In this document: in pieces, positions 33,611-42,797 of the stretch
Position numbering within the stretch: the first letter of the stretch is position 1
Layout of the letters: each line of letters begins with the position of its first letter
Assembly (NCBI GenBank): GCA_014055495.1
Contig: WIAG01000022.1
Span: forward strand, 1-58,894
Direction: 5' to 3'
From: Nitrospira sp. CR1.2
GTDB lineage: Bacteria; Nitrospirota; Nitrospiria; Nitrospirales; Nitrospiraceae
DNA length: 58,894 nt
Program-made: the position numbers and the translations under genes
The notes under the pieces: generated by a model
The model's input: only the letters and a program-made list of their open reading frames with translations
Database searches by the model: none
Told to the model about the DNA's origin: nothing

Positions 33611-35338
33611 TTATTCCTGTGCGCTCACGGACAGAAGGAACAGATGTTTTCGGCTCGGCTGGGGAAATTCATGAAGCCGCTCGATGCGAAGTCCGGCAGA
33701 CTTTTCCAAGACCTGCATGTGCTGTTCCTCCGTGAGGATCCTGACCGGCCCCAGTCTGTGCACGGCTTCACGCACCGCATCGGGATTCGGCAACTCCGGC
33801 ACCACGTTGTCTCGCTTCAGATAATACAGGGCATCCTCATTCTTCGGCCAGCCGGGGATATACATGAACAGAGCCGGACCGGCTTCTCTCGCCATGGCCT
33901 TGACCTCTTCTGTCGCCTTGCGCGGCGAGGCGGCCTGATCGATCGCCGGAAATACGTAGTTCACCACCAGGACGACATAGGCCGCCGCAAGCGCACCCAC
34001 CAGTTGCAGCGCGAGGTGCAGGCGCGCCTTCACCACCGCATAGAGCAAGGTGCCGGACAGGGCGACGACCGTCACGAGGAAGACCGGTGAGACCACCGGC
34101 GACGAAACCAGCCAGCGCTTCCGCAACGGAGCTGCCCCGAGGAACATGCCGACCCCGAACACGAGCGCCAGGACGACAAGCAACACTTTCAACAACGGGG
34201 TCATGGCACGGGATGCGTCGGTGGTCTCGAACATCCGATGGTAGAAATAGCCGATCATCAGCCCGATCCCCGGCACGATCGTCATCAGATAGGGCTCGCG
34301 CTTGAGCGTGGCCAGACTGAATGCCGTGAAGAGGCTCAGCACCCAGACCAGCAACAGTAATTCGGTCGGATGGGCTCGAAGCGGGCGTTGCGCCCAGAGC
34401 AACAGCAGGGCCGACGGGAGCACGGCGCACCAGGGGAAGAAGTCGGCCCACATCATGCCGAGATACCAGTACAGCGGATGGCCGTCTCGCGCCATGCCGA
34501 TGGAGCCGGCAAAGCCGCTGTTCCACACAGACCCGATCGCGCTCAGGATCTTAAAATGATGCTGATACCCCGCCCCCAGCATCTGCGCGTAGCCGGCCAT
34601 CATGGCAAAGGCCAGACCCAAGCCGGCCCAGAACCACCGGTCCTTCAGCATCCGCGTATCGCGTTGGATCACGGCATAGGTGGCCATCACGAGCAGCGGA
34701 AGAAAAAATCCATGCATCTCCTTCAGCATCGCCCCGAGCGCCATGCTGAGAAACGCCAGCACATACCAGCGTGAACTGCGGCCCAAAAACTGAACCTGAA
34801 CCCAGGCGAACAGGGCCAGCGTCACGAGGAACGTCAAGGAGGAGTCAAACAGCACGCGACGTCCATACCAGAGAAAGACGTGACTGGTGACGACGACCAA
34901 CGCCGCCCAGAAGCCCGCGGTCGAGGACACCAACCTGGTCCCCAACACATACACGAGCGCCACCGTACCGACTGCCGCCAGCGAGCCGGGCAGCCGCAGC
35001 GCGATTTCGTGATCGCCCCACAGCCACGTCGACAGGTGGAGCATCCAAAAAAATAACGGGGGCTTGTTGAAATAGGGCTCGCCTTGATACGTCAGGTCGA
35101 AGAATTCTCGGCGACGCCCCATTTCACCCGCGATGCCCGCATAGAGCCCTTCGCTGCCTTCCAGGAGTGAAAACTGAAGGTTCGTAAAAAATGCCCAGAC
35201 GCCGACCAGCGCCAGCACCAGCAACTCGCCGTAGCGTTGCCTGGCAGGATGGTCCCGCAATGCGGCCCAGACGGGCCTCACGCTCCGGGATAACTCACCG
35301 CTGTCGAGCGACGAAGGCCCCGCATTCATGTCCGCCAT
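33611..35338 (-). CDS. GT39/ArnT-like membrane glycosyltransferase
   Basis: The 575-residue protein has about twelve helices and an N-terminal LLEGSEGLYAGIAGEM periplasmic loop with a DE/E-type acidic motif followed by YFNKPPLFFWML, as in ArnT and PMT family enzymes, which transfer sugars from polyprenyl phosphates to lipid A or protein. The C-terminal soluble domain is about 90 residues. The gene abuts a TolC-family gene (21 bp). Confidence 0.87.
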   Translation of the reverse strand: MADMNAGPSSLDSGELSRSVRPVWAALRDHPARQRYGELLVLALVGVWAFFTNLQFSLLEGSEGLYAGIAGEMGRRREFFDLTYQGEPYFNKPPLFFWMLHLSTWLWGDHEIALRLPGSLAAVGTVALVYVLGTRLVSSTAGFWAALVVVTSHVFLWYGRRVLFDSSLTFLVTLALFAWVQVQFLGRSSRWYVLAFLSMALGAMLKEMHGFFLPLLVMATYAVIQRDTRMLKDRWFWAGLGLAFAMMAGYAQMLGAGYQHHFKILSAIGSVWNSGFAGSIGMARDGHPLYWYLGMMWADFFPWCAVLPSALLLLWAQRPLRAHPTELLLLVWVLSLFTAFSLATLKREPYLMTIVPGIGLMIGYFYHRMFETTDASRAMTPLLKVLLVVLALVFGVGMFLGAAPLRKRWLVSSPVVSPVFLVTVVALSGTLLYAVVKARLHLALQLVGALAAAYVVLVVNYVFPAIDQAASPRKATEEVKAMAREAGPALFMYIPGWPKNEDALYYLKRDNVVPELPNPDAVREAVHRLGPVRILTEEQHMQVLEKSAGLRIERLHEFPQPSRKHLFLLSVSAQE

Positions 35339-35359
35339 CGTGCATCCATCATCTATCCC

Positions 35360-36712
35360 TCAAAACATTTTCTCCAACTCGCCCTTGGCCCGCGCCAGGT
35401 TGATGCGCGACGCATTGAAGCGAAAGAGCGCCTCGATCACGTTATCCCTGGCACGCGCCACGGAGGTTTGGGCATTCGTCACTTCGATATTGGTCGCCAA
35501 CCCCGCCGCAAACCGATCCCGCGCAAACGCCAGTTCCTTCTGGGCCAGATCGAGGCCCTTGTGCGACACGCCCACCTGCTGCGTGGACGACTCCAGCGTG
35601 AGCAGCGCGTTGCGCACTTCCAGCGACACCTGGTCCGACACATCCTTCATACGGATGGCCTCCTGGCGCACGCGGCTCCGGGTTTCGGAAATGCGGCCCT
35701 CTCGTTGCCCGCCGTCGAAAATCGGCACGGATAACGTCAGGCCGAGCGTGCGCGTGGCATAGGCTTCATCCGGCTTCAGTCCGATCCACCCATAATCGCC
35801 GTTGAGCGACAAGGAGGGCACCCGCTCGCTCTCCACCGAACTGTGCGACAACGAGGCCAGGCGCTGCCGATTGGCCTGCGCCTTCAGTTCGGTCCGGTTT
35901 TCCTGGGCCGTCGCCAAGGCTACATCCGGTTTTTCGTGGACCACATTTACAAACGTAAGGCTGTCCGTCAAGACCAGATGGACGTCGAAATCAATCCCCA
36001 AGGCGCGAATGAGATTCAACCGCGCGCTCTCATGATCGTTCTGTGCCACCAGCAGCCGTTGACGAGTGTTCTCCAATTGCACCTCTTCGCGCGTCACGTC
36101 AAGCCCCGTCGCCACCCCCGCGGCTTTTCGATCCTGCGCCAGCTTCAGCAATTGCTGGCTCAATTCGATGTCGGCCCACCTGGCCTTGACCGCTTCATCC
36201 GCTCGCAAGGCTTCCATGTATAACAGTCCGACGGTCGCCATGACGTCGCGCTTGGCGATCTCGGCCTCAAGAGTCGCCACCTCGATGCCGGTCTTGGCGG
36301 CTCGCCAGCGTTGAATGAGGCTCAAACTGAAGAGATGTTGCACAAGGCTCGCCCGCGCATCATAGACTTCGAAGGGATCGGTGACACTACGCGACAGCCC
36401 CAAGCCGGACAGGCGCTCGGGCGGCAACCCGAAGGCCGCGAGGTTGACCGTCTGGCTACGCCCGTTCAAGAACCCCGACACGTTCGGCAACATCGCGCCC
36501 AGGCTCGTACTGGCGGCAGATTGGGCGGCGGCAATCCGCTCCTTCAACAGTCGCACCGTGGCGTTGTTGTCGATGGAAGCCTGGATGGCGTCATGCAGGC
36601 TCAATCGTAAGTCCGGAGGACTCGACGTCGATTCCACCGCCCCGACGCTCCCTGCTCCCATTCCCACCGTCAACGCCAGCATGATCATCAGCACAATTCC
36701 TGGTCGTGCCAC
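35360..36712 (-). CDS. TolC-family outer-membrane efflux protein
   Basis: The 450-residue protein has a signal peptide and the repeated OEP helices (RTELKAQANRQRLASL, DQVSLEVRNALLTLESS, ELAFARDRFAAGLATNIEV). The GTG at 36712 follows AGGAGG. Usual partners are RND or ABC systems; none lies next to it here, but an RND operon without an OMF is at 42736-48497. Confidence 0.9.
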   Translation of the reverse strand: MARPGIVLMIMLALTVGMGAGSVGAVESTSSPPDLRLSLHDAIQASIDNNATVRLLKERIAAAQSAASTSLGAMLPNVSGFLNGRSQTVNLAAFGLPPERLSGLGLSRSVTDPFEVYDARASLVQHLFSLSLIQRWRAAKTGIEVATLEAEIAKRDVMATVGLLYMEALRADEAVKARWADIELSQQLLKLAQDRKAAGVATGLDVTREEVQLENTRQRLLVAQNDHESARLNLIRALGIDFDVHLVLTDSLTFVNVVHEKPDVALATAQENRTELKAQANRQRLASLSHSSVESERVPSLSLNGDYGWIGLKPDEAYATRTLGLTLSVPIFDGGQREGRISETRSRVRQEAIRMKDVSDQVSLEVRNALLTLESSTQQVGVSHKGLDLAQKELAFARDRFAAGLATNIEVTNAQTSVARARDNVIEALFRFNASRINLARAKGELEKMF

Positions 36713-36864
36713 AACATCCTCCTTCTTCCGGTGTCTCGCGCGTGTTACGAAGGCTCACGCAGGGAGGTCTACAACTGACAGCCTCGGACTCCTGTAGCAG
36801 AAGGCCACAAACCCGCGACGAGACACCTTGCACTGCGCCGCTTCGAATTCACCTCAGCACAATC

Positions 36865-36894
36865 TTGCATGGACCGGACTTGCATAGACCGGAC
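36865..36894. repeat. Tandem 15-bp direct repeat (possible operator)
   Basis: TTGCATGGACCGGAC at 36865-36879 is repeated as TTGCATAGACCGGAC at 36880-36894, with one mismatch. It sits in the divergent promoter region, 44 bases before the -35 of the kef promoter candidate. A duplicated operator site for a regulator is a reasonable reading. Confidence 0.6.
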
Positions 36895-36937
36895 CGCGCA
36901 ACAGAGGGTAAGGCCCCGCGCTCGAAGCAGGCACCAT

Positions 36938-36966
36938 TTGACTTTGGCCGGCAAGCCCTCTATTTC
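36938..36966 (+). promoter_or_regulatory. Candidate sigma-70 promoter for the kef operon
   Basis: TTGACT at 36938-36943 and TATTTC at 36961-36966 are separated by 17 bases. The distance to the GTG start at 37039 leaves an untranslated leader of about 65 bases. Assignment is by eye only. Confidence 0.4.
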
Positions 36967-37038
36967 TCAACTAGTCCATCGGCTTGAGCAGACGAAGCCT
37001 GTCCACAGCACCGCCGCCTCTTACAGAACAGGACCCTT

Positions 37039-38805
37039 GTGCATCCGGACCCCCTCTTCTTTCGAGATCTCGCCACCGTCTTTCTGGCCGCTGTCGCAGG
37101 CGGTGCGCTCGCGTGGGTTGCGCGCCAACCCCTCGTGCTCGGGTATGTCCTCGGCGGCATCGCCATCAGCCCCTTTACGCCGGGCCCGTCCGTGTCCGAT
37201 CTCCATACCTTCGACTTCTTTGCCGAGATCGGCGTCATCCTGCTGATGTTTTCGATCGGGTTGGAGTTCTCGGTCAAGGACCTGATGCGGGTCAAATGGG
37301 TCGCCCTGGTCGGCGGCCCCCTCGGTATTCTCCTCTCCATCCTGCTGGCTATCGGCGTCGGCAGCCTGATGGGCTGGTCCGTGACACAGAGTATCGTGAT
37401 CGGAGCGGCGATCTCCATGGCGAGCACCATGGTACTGGCGCGCTTACTGTTGGATCGCGGGGAACTGCACTCCCGCCATGGACGTATCATGATCGGCATC
37501 ACGCTGGTTGAAGACTTGGCCGTCGTGGCGATGACGGTACTCGTCCCCGCGCTCGGCACGTTCGAATCAGGACGGCTTATCTTGATCGGCCAGGCCCTGC
37601 TGAAGGCCCTACTGATCCTGGCCCCCTTCGGCTATCTGGCAGCCAGGGTCATCCCCCCCTTATTGATGCGTGTGGCCAGAACCCAGAACCGGGAGCTCTT
37701 CCTGCTTGTGGCCCTGGCCATCGGGTTGGGAACCGCGGCGGTGACGCAAATGGTCGGCCTGTCGCTCGCACTGGGCGCGTTCCTGGCCGGCTTGATCATC
37801 AGCGGCTCCGCCTATGGGCATGAAACGTTGGCCCGCTTGATCTCCTTGCGCGACGCCTTCGTCGCGCTCTTCTTCGTCACGATCGGTATCTTGATCGATC
37901 CGCATGTCATCCTCGACAACCTGTCGCTGCTCGGCACGATGATCGGCTTGATCATGGTGGGAAAGCTGGTGATTTGGACGACGGTGGTCCGGCTCTTCGG
38001 ATATGCGTTTTCCACGGCGATACTCGTGGGCATCGGTCTCACGCAGATCGGAGAGTTTTCTTTTGTGCTGGTGCAGGTGGCGAAAACGGCGGGCCATGTC
38101 GGGGCCGACGTGTACAACGCCACGCTCGCCGCCTCGCTGCTGACCATTCTGTTGAACGCCGCCTTGGTGCGGTATGTCCCTGAGTGGCTGGGCAAACGCC
38201 GTCTGGCGAGGGACCCTCGACTCTCGGTATCGTGGGCGGCCGAGCAAGAGATTCCTCCTCAGCATGTGGTGCTGTGCGGCTTCGGGGGGGTCGGCAACGC
38301 GCTGGGGAAGGCTCTGGAGGAATTCGGGGTACCGTACATTGTGATCGAGCGGGATCCTGACATCGTTCGGCGGCTTCAGATTCGGGGCACCCCGTGCCTC
38401 TACGGAGACGCTTCGCATCACGAATTACTGACGCAGGCTCGAGCGGCGGATGCGTCGCTCATCGTCGTGGCCCTGCCCGAAATCGAAACGGCCGCGCTGA
38501 CGATACGCCGCATCCGCAACCTCAATCCCCTGGTCCGGATCTTGGCCCGCGCACACGGCCAGGCGGAAGCCGAAAAACTGGCGTCCGTGGGAGCGACCGA
38601 ACTCATTCAGCCGGAAGTCGAAGCCTCGGTGACGCTGATCCGCCACACCCTGGATTGGTTTGCGGTGCCGAAAGATCGCATTCGTGACTACGCCGAACGG
38701 TATCGCGCCTCGGTGGATCCCACACGTCCATCGGATGAAGCCGCGCAACCGGCCGCCGAGCCGAATGGCGATCGAAAGGACGACATTGGAGCCGTCACCA
38801 ACTAA
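37039..38805 (+). CDS. Kef-type cation/proton antiporter with RCK (TrkA-N) domain
   Basis: The 588-residue protein has about twelve N-terminal helices of the CPA2 family (MFSIGLEFSVKDLM, LVEDLAVVAMTVLVP) and a C-terminal NAD-binding domain with VVLCGFGGVGNALGKALEEFG (Rossmann motif), ending near residue 555. It exchanges K+ or Na+ for protons under redox or osmotic control. A GTG start is used with AGGA upstream. The ATPase gene begins before its stop. Confidence 0.9.
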   Translation: MHPDPLFFRDLATVFLAAVAGGALAWVARQPLVLGYVLGGIAISPFTPGPSVSDLHTFDFFAEIGVILLMFSIGLEFSVKDLMRVKWVALVGGPLGILLSILLAIGVGSLMGWSVTQSIVIGAAISMASTMVLARLLLDRGELHSRHGRIMIGITLVEDLAVVAMTVLVPALGTFESGRLILIGQALLKALLILAPFGYLAARVIPPLLMRVARTQNRELFLLVALAIGLGTAAVTQMVGLSLALGAFLAGLIISGSAYGHETLARLISLRDAFVALFFVTIGILIDPHVILDNLSLLGTMIGLIMVGKLVIWTTVVRLFGYAFSTAILVGIGLTQIGEFSFVLVQVAKTAGHVGADVYNATLAASLLTILLNAALVRYVPEWLGKRRLARDPRLSVSWAAEQEIPPQHVVLCGFGGVGNALGKALEEFGVPYIVIERDPDIVRRLQIRGTPCLYGDASHHELLTQARAADASLIVVALPEIETAALTIRRIRNLNPLVRILARAHGQAEAEKLASVGATELIQPEVEASVTLIRHTLDWFAVPKDRIRDYAERYRASVDPTRPSDEAAQPAAEPNGDRKDDIGAVTN

Positions 38806-41557
38806 CGAGCACGGGAACTGGCACGGCCAGGCAGTTGCGGAGGTCGTGGGACGCCTGCACACCGATCCTCGCCGCGGGCTGACCATCGAGGAGGCCGCAC
38901 GACGGTTGGCTCACCATGGACCAAACCGTCTACCGCCTCCGGCGAGACGGTCTGTCTGGGTCCGGATTCTTCTGCAGTTTCACAATGTCCTGATCTACAT
39001 GATGCTCGGGTCCGCAGTCGTCGCGGGCCTGCTGAGTCACTAGATCGATGCCGCGGTCTTGTTTGCCGCCGTTGTCGTCAACGCCGTCATCGGCTTCATT
39101 CAAGAGGGGAAGGCCGAAGAGGCGCTCGACGCCATTCGCAACCTGCTGTCCCTCCGCACGACCGTGATCCGCCAAGGGGAACGCATTCAGATCGCGGCCG
39201 AGGACCTGGTGCAAGGCGACCTCGTCACCCTGGCATCCAGCGATAAAATTCCGGCGGACCTTCGCGTGGTCAGCGCCAAGAGCCTGTTCGTCAACGAAGC
39301 GATCCTGACGGGCGAATCAGCAGTCGTCGAAAAGTCGCCCGCCGCAGTGCCGATCGAAGCGCCACTCGGTGATCGCCGCTGTCTCCTCTATTCCGGCACG
39401 TTGGTCTCTTCCGGACAGGGCACGGGCATCGTCGTGGCGACGGCGAGTCGGACGGAGTTGGGCCGGATCAGCGTCATGTTGGAAGACGTGCAGGAGATGA
39501 CGACTCCGCTGGTCCGGCAAATGGCGGCCTTCAGCCGATGGTTGGCCGCAGCGATCGGCCTCGTCGCCGTAAGCACCTTCTTCATCGGGGTGCTCTGGCG
39601 CGGCCACTCCGCCGACGATATGTTTATGATGGTGGTCGCCCTGGCCGCTTCGTCCATTCCCGAAGGCCTTCCCGCCATCATGACGATCACCTTGGCGCTC
39701 GGCGTCCGACGAATGGCTACCCGCAACGCCATTGTCCGACGCCTCCCCGCGGTGGAAACCCTGGGATCGGTCACGGTGATCTGCTCGGATAAGACGGGCA
39801 CCCTGACCAAGAACGAGATGACGGTTCAGTCGGTCCTCACCGGCACGCTGGCCTTCGACGTGAGCGGCGCCGGCTACGTTCCCGAGGGCGGCCTGCACCT
39901 GGACGGAGCGGTGGTTTCCCCCGGCGCCCACCCTGAGATCACGGAACTGGCCAGAGCCGGTGTGCTCTGCAACGATGCGTCGTTGCGCCTCGGGAACGGG
40001 ACCTGGCAGGTGGAGGGGGATCCGACCGAAGGCGCCCTCTGCACCTTGGCCGTGAAGGTCGGCCTGGACCCGCTCGGTGAGCGAGAGAAATGGCCCAGGG
40101 TAGATGCGATCCCCTTCGAGTCGGAGCATCGATTCATGGCAACCCTGAACCACGACCATGAAGGGAACCGGTTTATCTACCTGAAAGGGGCGCCGGAACG
40201 GCTATTCGGCATGTGCACCACCTCTCGTGCCGGAAACCTTGAGATCCCAATGGATCGAACCGTCTGGGACGAACGAGTGCAAGCCACCGCCGGGCAGGGA
40301 ATGCGCACCCTGGCGATTGCCATGAAACAAGTGCCCGCCACACAACTCGACCTGCGTTTTGACGACGTCGACAGCGGTTGCACGCTGCTCGGGCTCCTGG
40401 GAATCATTGATCCGCCGAGGGAGGAAGCGACGGCCGCTGTCGCGGACTGTGCCTCCGCCGGCATCCGGGTGAAAATGATCACCGGCGACCATGCAGAAAC
40501 GGCTCGTGCCATCGGCGCCCGCCTCGGCATCGGGCAGGACAAACCGGCCATGACCGGCAGTCAAATCGAACAACTGGACGACGAACACCTCCGCTTGGCC
40601 GTGTCGGACCTGGACGTGTTCGCCCGCACGAGTCCGGCGCACAAGCTGCGGCTGGTCGGTGCGCTCCAGGCCTCGGGGCAGATCGTGGCCATGACCGGCG
40701 ACGGAGTCAATGACGCCCCAGCCTTAAAACGCGCCGATGTCGGAGTGGCGATGGGCTTGAAGGGGACCGACGCTGCCAAAGAAGTGGCCGATGTGGTGCT
40801 TGCCGATGACAACTTCGCCACCATCAGCGGCGCCGTGCGGGAAGGGCGCGGCATCTATGACAGCATCCGCAAGTTCATTTTGTTCATGCTGCCGACCAAC
40901 GGGGGAGAAGCGCTGGTCGTCACGGCGGCCATTCTGTTTGAGTGGACCTTACCGCTCACCGCGGCGCAGGTCCTATGGATCAACATGGTCACGTCCAGCA
41001 CCCTGGGGCTTGCCTTGGCGTTTGAACCTCCGGAATCGGATGTAATGGCGCGACCGCCGCGCGATCCCCGAGCGCCGCTGTTGTCCTGGTTCTTCGTCTG
41101 GCGGTTGACCATGGTCTCCGCCCTGATGATGACCGGCGCCCTCGGCCTTTTTCTCTGGGAGCTGGACCGAGGCGCCGGCATCGAACGAGCACGCACCATC
41201 GCGGTCAGCGCCGTCGTGATGGCAGAAATGTGGTACCTCCTGAATAGCCGCTACATCCTCCGCCCTGTGTTGTCACGAGAGGGGCTGTTCGGCAATTCCT
41301 CTGTCTGGATGGTCATCGGCGCCTGTGCCCTGCTCCAGCTCGCCTATGTCCACACGGCTCCGCTGCAAGCCGTGTTTCATTCGACCGACTTGAGCCTGGC
41401 GGAATGGGTGCGGGTGCTGCTGGTGGGCCTGTTCGTCTTTACGATCGCGGAAACCGAGAAGGCGATCATACGCAGAGGGAGTCGGCAACAGGCAACGCCT
41501 CAAGCCGCACGCTCAGGCACAGCGTCATTCCCTTCCCCACGGGAGCATCACCGATGA
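38786..41557 (+). pseudogene. P-type Ca2+/cation ATPase interrupted by one in-frame TAG
   Basis: Read from a TTG at 38786 (AAGGA five bases upstream; an ATG at 38765 is also possible), the frame gives the N-terminal cation-ATPase domain up to ...VVAGLLSH, then TAG at 39041-39043, then IDAAVLFAAVVVNAVIGFIQEGKAEE in the same frame. Relatives have Trp after the His of this GH-W-(V/I)-D segment, so TGG to TAG is the single change. The rest is intact to 41557: TGES in the actuator domain, DKTGTLTKNEMT with the phosphorylated Asp, the KGAPE nucleotide site and MTGDGVNDAPALKRAD, 923 residues if read through. It may be a recent pseudogene, a readthrough gene or a base error. Confidence 0.85.
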
Positions 41558-41889
41558 AGACTCTGGCTTCGATCCTCGCGGCCACTGACTTTTCTGAGCA
41601 CGCCCGCGCCGCCGTCGAACGCGCCGCCCTCCTCGCAAAAGAGCAGGAGGCCCCCCGGCGCATCGATCGGCTGATGACGGAGTGCCTGCCCCAAGTTCCG
41701 CAGAGCACCTACCTCATCGAACGAGGTGATCCCTCTCCCGTCATCCTTGCCCAGGCACAGGCCCAGTCTGCGGATCTCATCATCCTCGGCAAACAGGGCC
41801 GGTCGCGGGCCGAGGAACTATTTCTTGGCAGCGTCACCCGCCATGTTCTGGCCGGATCGACCTGCGATGTCCTGGTGGTCTCGCCATGA
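41554..41889 (+). CDS. Short UspA protein with a missing middle segment
   Basis: The 111-residue protein has the N-terminal ILAATDFSEHARAAVERAALLAKE and the C-terminal LIERGDPSPVILAQA, ADLIILGKQGRSRAEELFLGSVTRHVL and CDVLVVS of UspA. Typical members have about 140 residues. The segment between ALLAKEQ and the last third lacks the second strand (usually ...HLLHV), consistent with an internal in-frame deletion of about 25-30 residues. The ATG overlaps the ATPase stop (ATGA). Confidence 0.8.
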   Translation: MKTLASILAATDFSEHARAAVERAALLAKEQEAPRRIDRLMTECLPQVPQSTYLIERGDPSPVILAQAQAQSADLIILGKQGRSRAEELFLGSVTRHVLAGSTCDVLVVSP

Positions 41890-42797
41890 ACACACGCGCG
41901 CGCGCAACACGCACCCTGCTCCTCGCCGTCGACTTCTCGAGGCCTGCCTCCCGCGCAGTGCCGTATGCCGTCAAGCTGGCGTCGACGCTGAACCTGAGCC
42001 TCACCGTCGTTCACGTGCTCCAAGCGCCGCCGGGCTTCACGTCCTGGAGACCTGCCGGCCGCCGATCACTCAATCCGCTCAGGACCAAAGCCCTGCTCGA
42101 ATTAGGCCGCGTGGTTCGTGTTGCGAACGACAATCAGGTCGCAGCTGAATATAAACTGCTCGCCGGGGTTCCGGAAGAGATCATCCTGCAGACTGCCGAT
42201 GAAGTCCGGGCCGCCCTCATCGTGATGGGAACACACGGTCGAGCAGGACCGGATCGACTCAAGTTGGGAAGCGTCGCAGACGCTGTGCTCCGCAGGGCCC
42301 ACTGCCCGGTGTTCACCATCCACGCCGCAGCCGGCGGCCATCCCGCGGTTCATCCGCTGCGGCTCAACCTGGGTCGAATTCTGGTGGCTACGGATTTTTT
42401 GCCGTCATCCGCCGTGGCGCTTCGGCACGCTGCCGAACTGGCGAGGCTGCTGCCTGGAGAGGTCCTGCTGGTCCATGTCGCCGACGCGGACTCAACGAGA
42501 ACAGGCCTCGAGAAGCAATTCCGACAGGCCCTCTCCGCCTCCCGAGCCGACGATGTGGTCGGAGAACAGCTCCTGCTGCACGGGGATCCGGCCGAGTCTA
42601 TCCTGGCTCATGCGACACGGACGAAGGCACGGCTTATCGTGATGGGAACGCAGGGTCGTCGTGGGATGGAACGGCTGATCCTCGGAAGTGTGGCATCGGC
42701 GGTGATTCGCGGTGCGCGCTGTCCGGTGCTGGTGGTCAGGAACGGCGGACGGCACCGACGGTTGGCTCTTCCCGTACCGCCTGCACACCGACAGTAG
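41886..42797 (+). CDS. Double UspA-domain universal stress protein
   Basis: Two UspA domains are present in 303 residues: the first from LLLAVDFSRPASRAVPYA to CPVFTIHA with GTHGRAGPDRLKLGSVADAV; the second from GRILVATDFLPSS to CPVLVVRNGG with GTQGRRGMERLILGSVASAV. The ATG overlaps the previous stop (ATGA, 41886-41889). The last 20 codons overlap the end of the RND pump gene on the opposite strand. Last gene of the plus-strand operon. Confidence 0.9.
   Translation: MNTRARATRTLLLAVDFSRPASRAVPYAVKLASTLNLSLTVVHVLQAPPGFTSWRPAGRRSLNPLRTKALLELGRVVRVANDNQVAAEYKLLAGVPEEIILQTADEVRAALIVMGTHGRAGPDRLKLGSVADAVLRRAHCPVFTIHAAAGGHPAVHPLRLNLGRILVATDFLPSSAVALRHAAELARLLPGEVLLVHVADADSTRTGLEKQFRQALSASRADDVVGEQLLLHGDPAESILAHATRTKARLIVMGTQGRRGMERLILGSVASAVIRGARCPVLVVRNGGRHRRLALPVPPAHRQ

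Larger units (their letters stand above)
36713..37038. other. Divergent intergenic region between tolC-like and kef-like genes
   Basis: This region of 326 bases holds the promoters of two divergent operons. It contains a tandem 15-base duplication at 36865-36894 and a plausible sigma-70 promoter at 36938-36966 (see separate entries). No gene is recognised. Confidence 0.5.

Noticed and set aside
36984-37511. Plus-strand frame of 175 codons over the Kef start
   Set aside because: A different frame of the antiporter gene, with Arg-rich low-complexity content.
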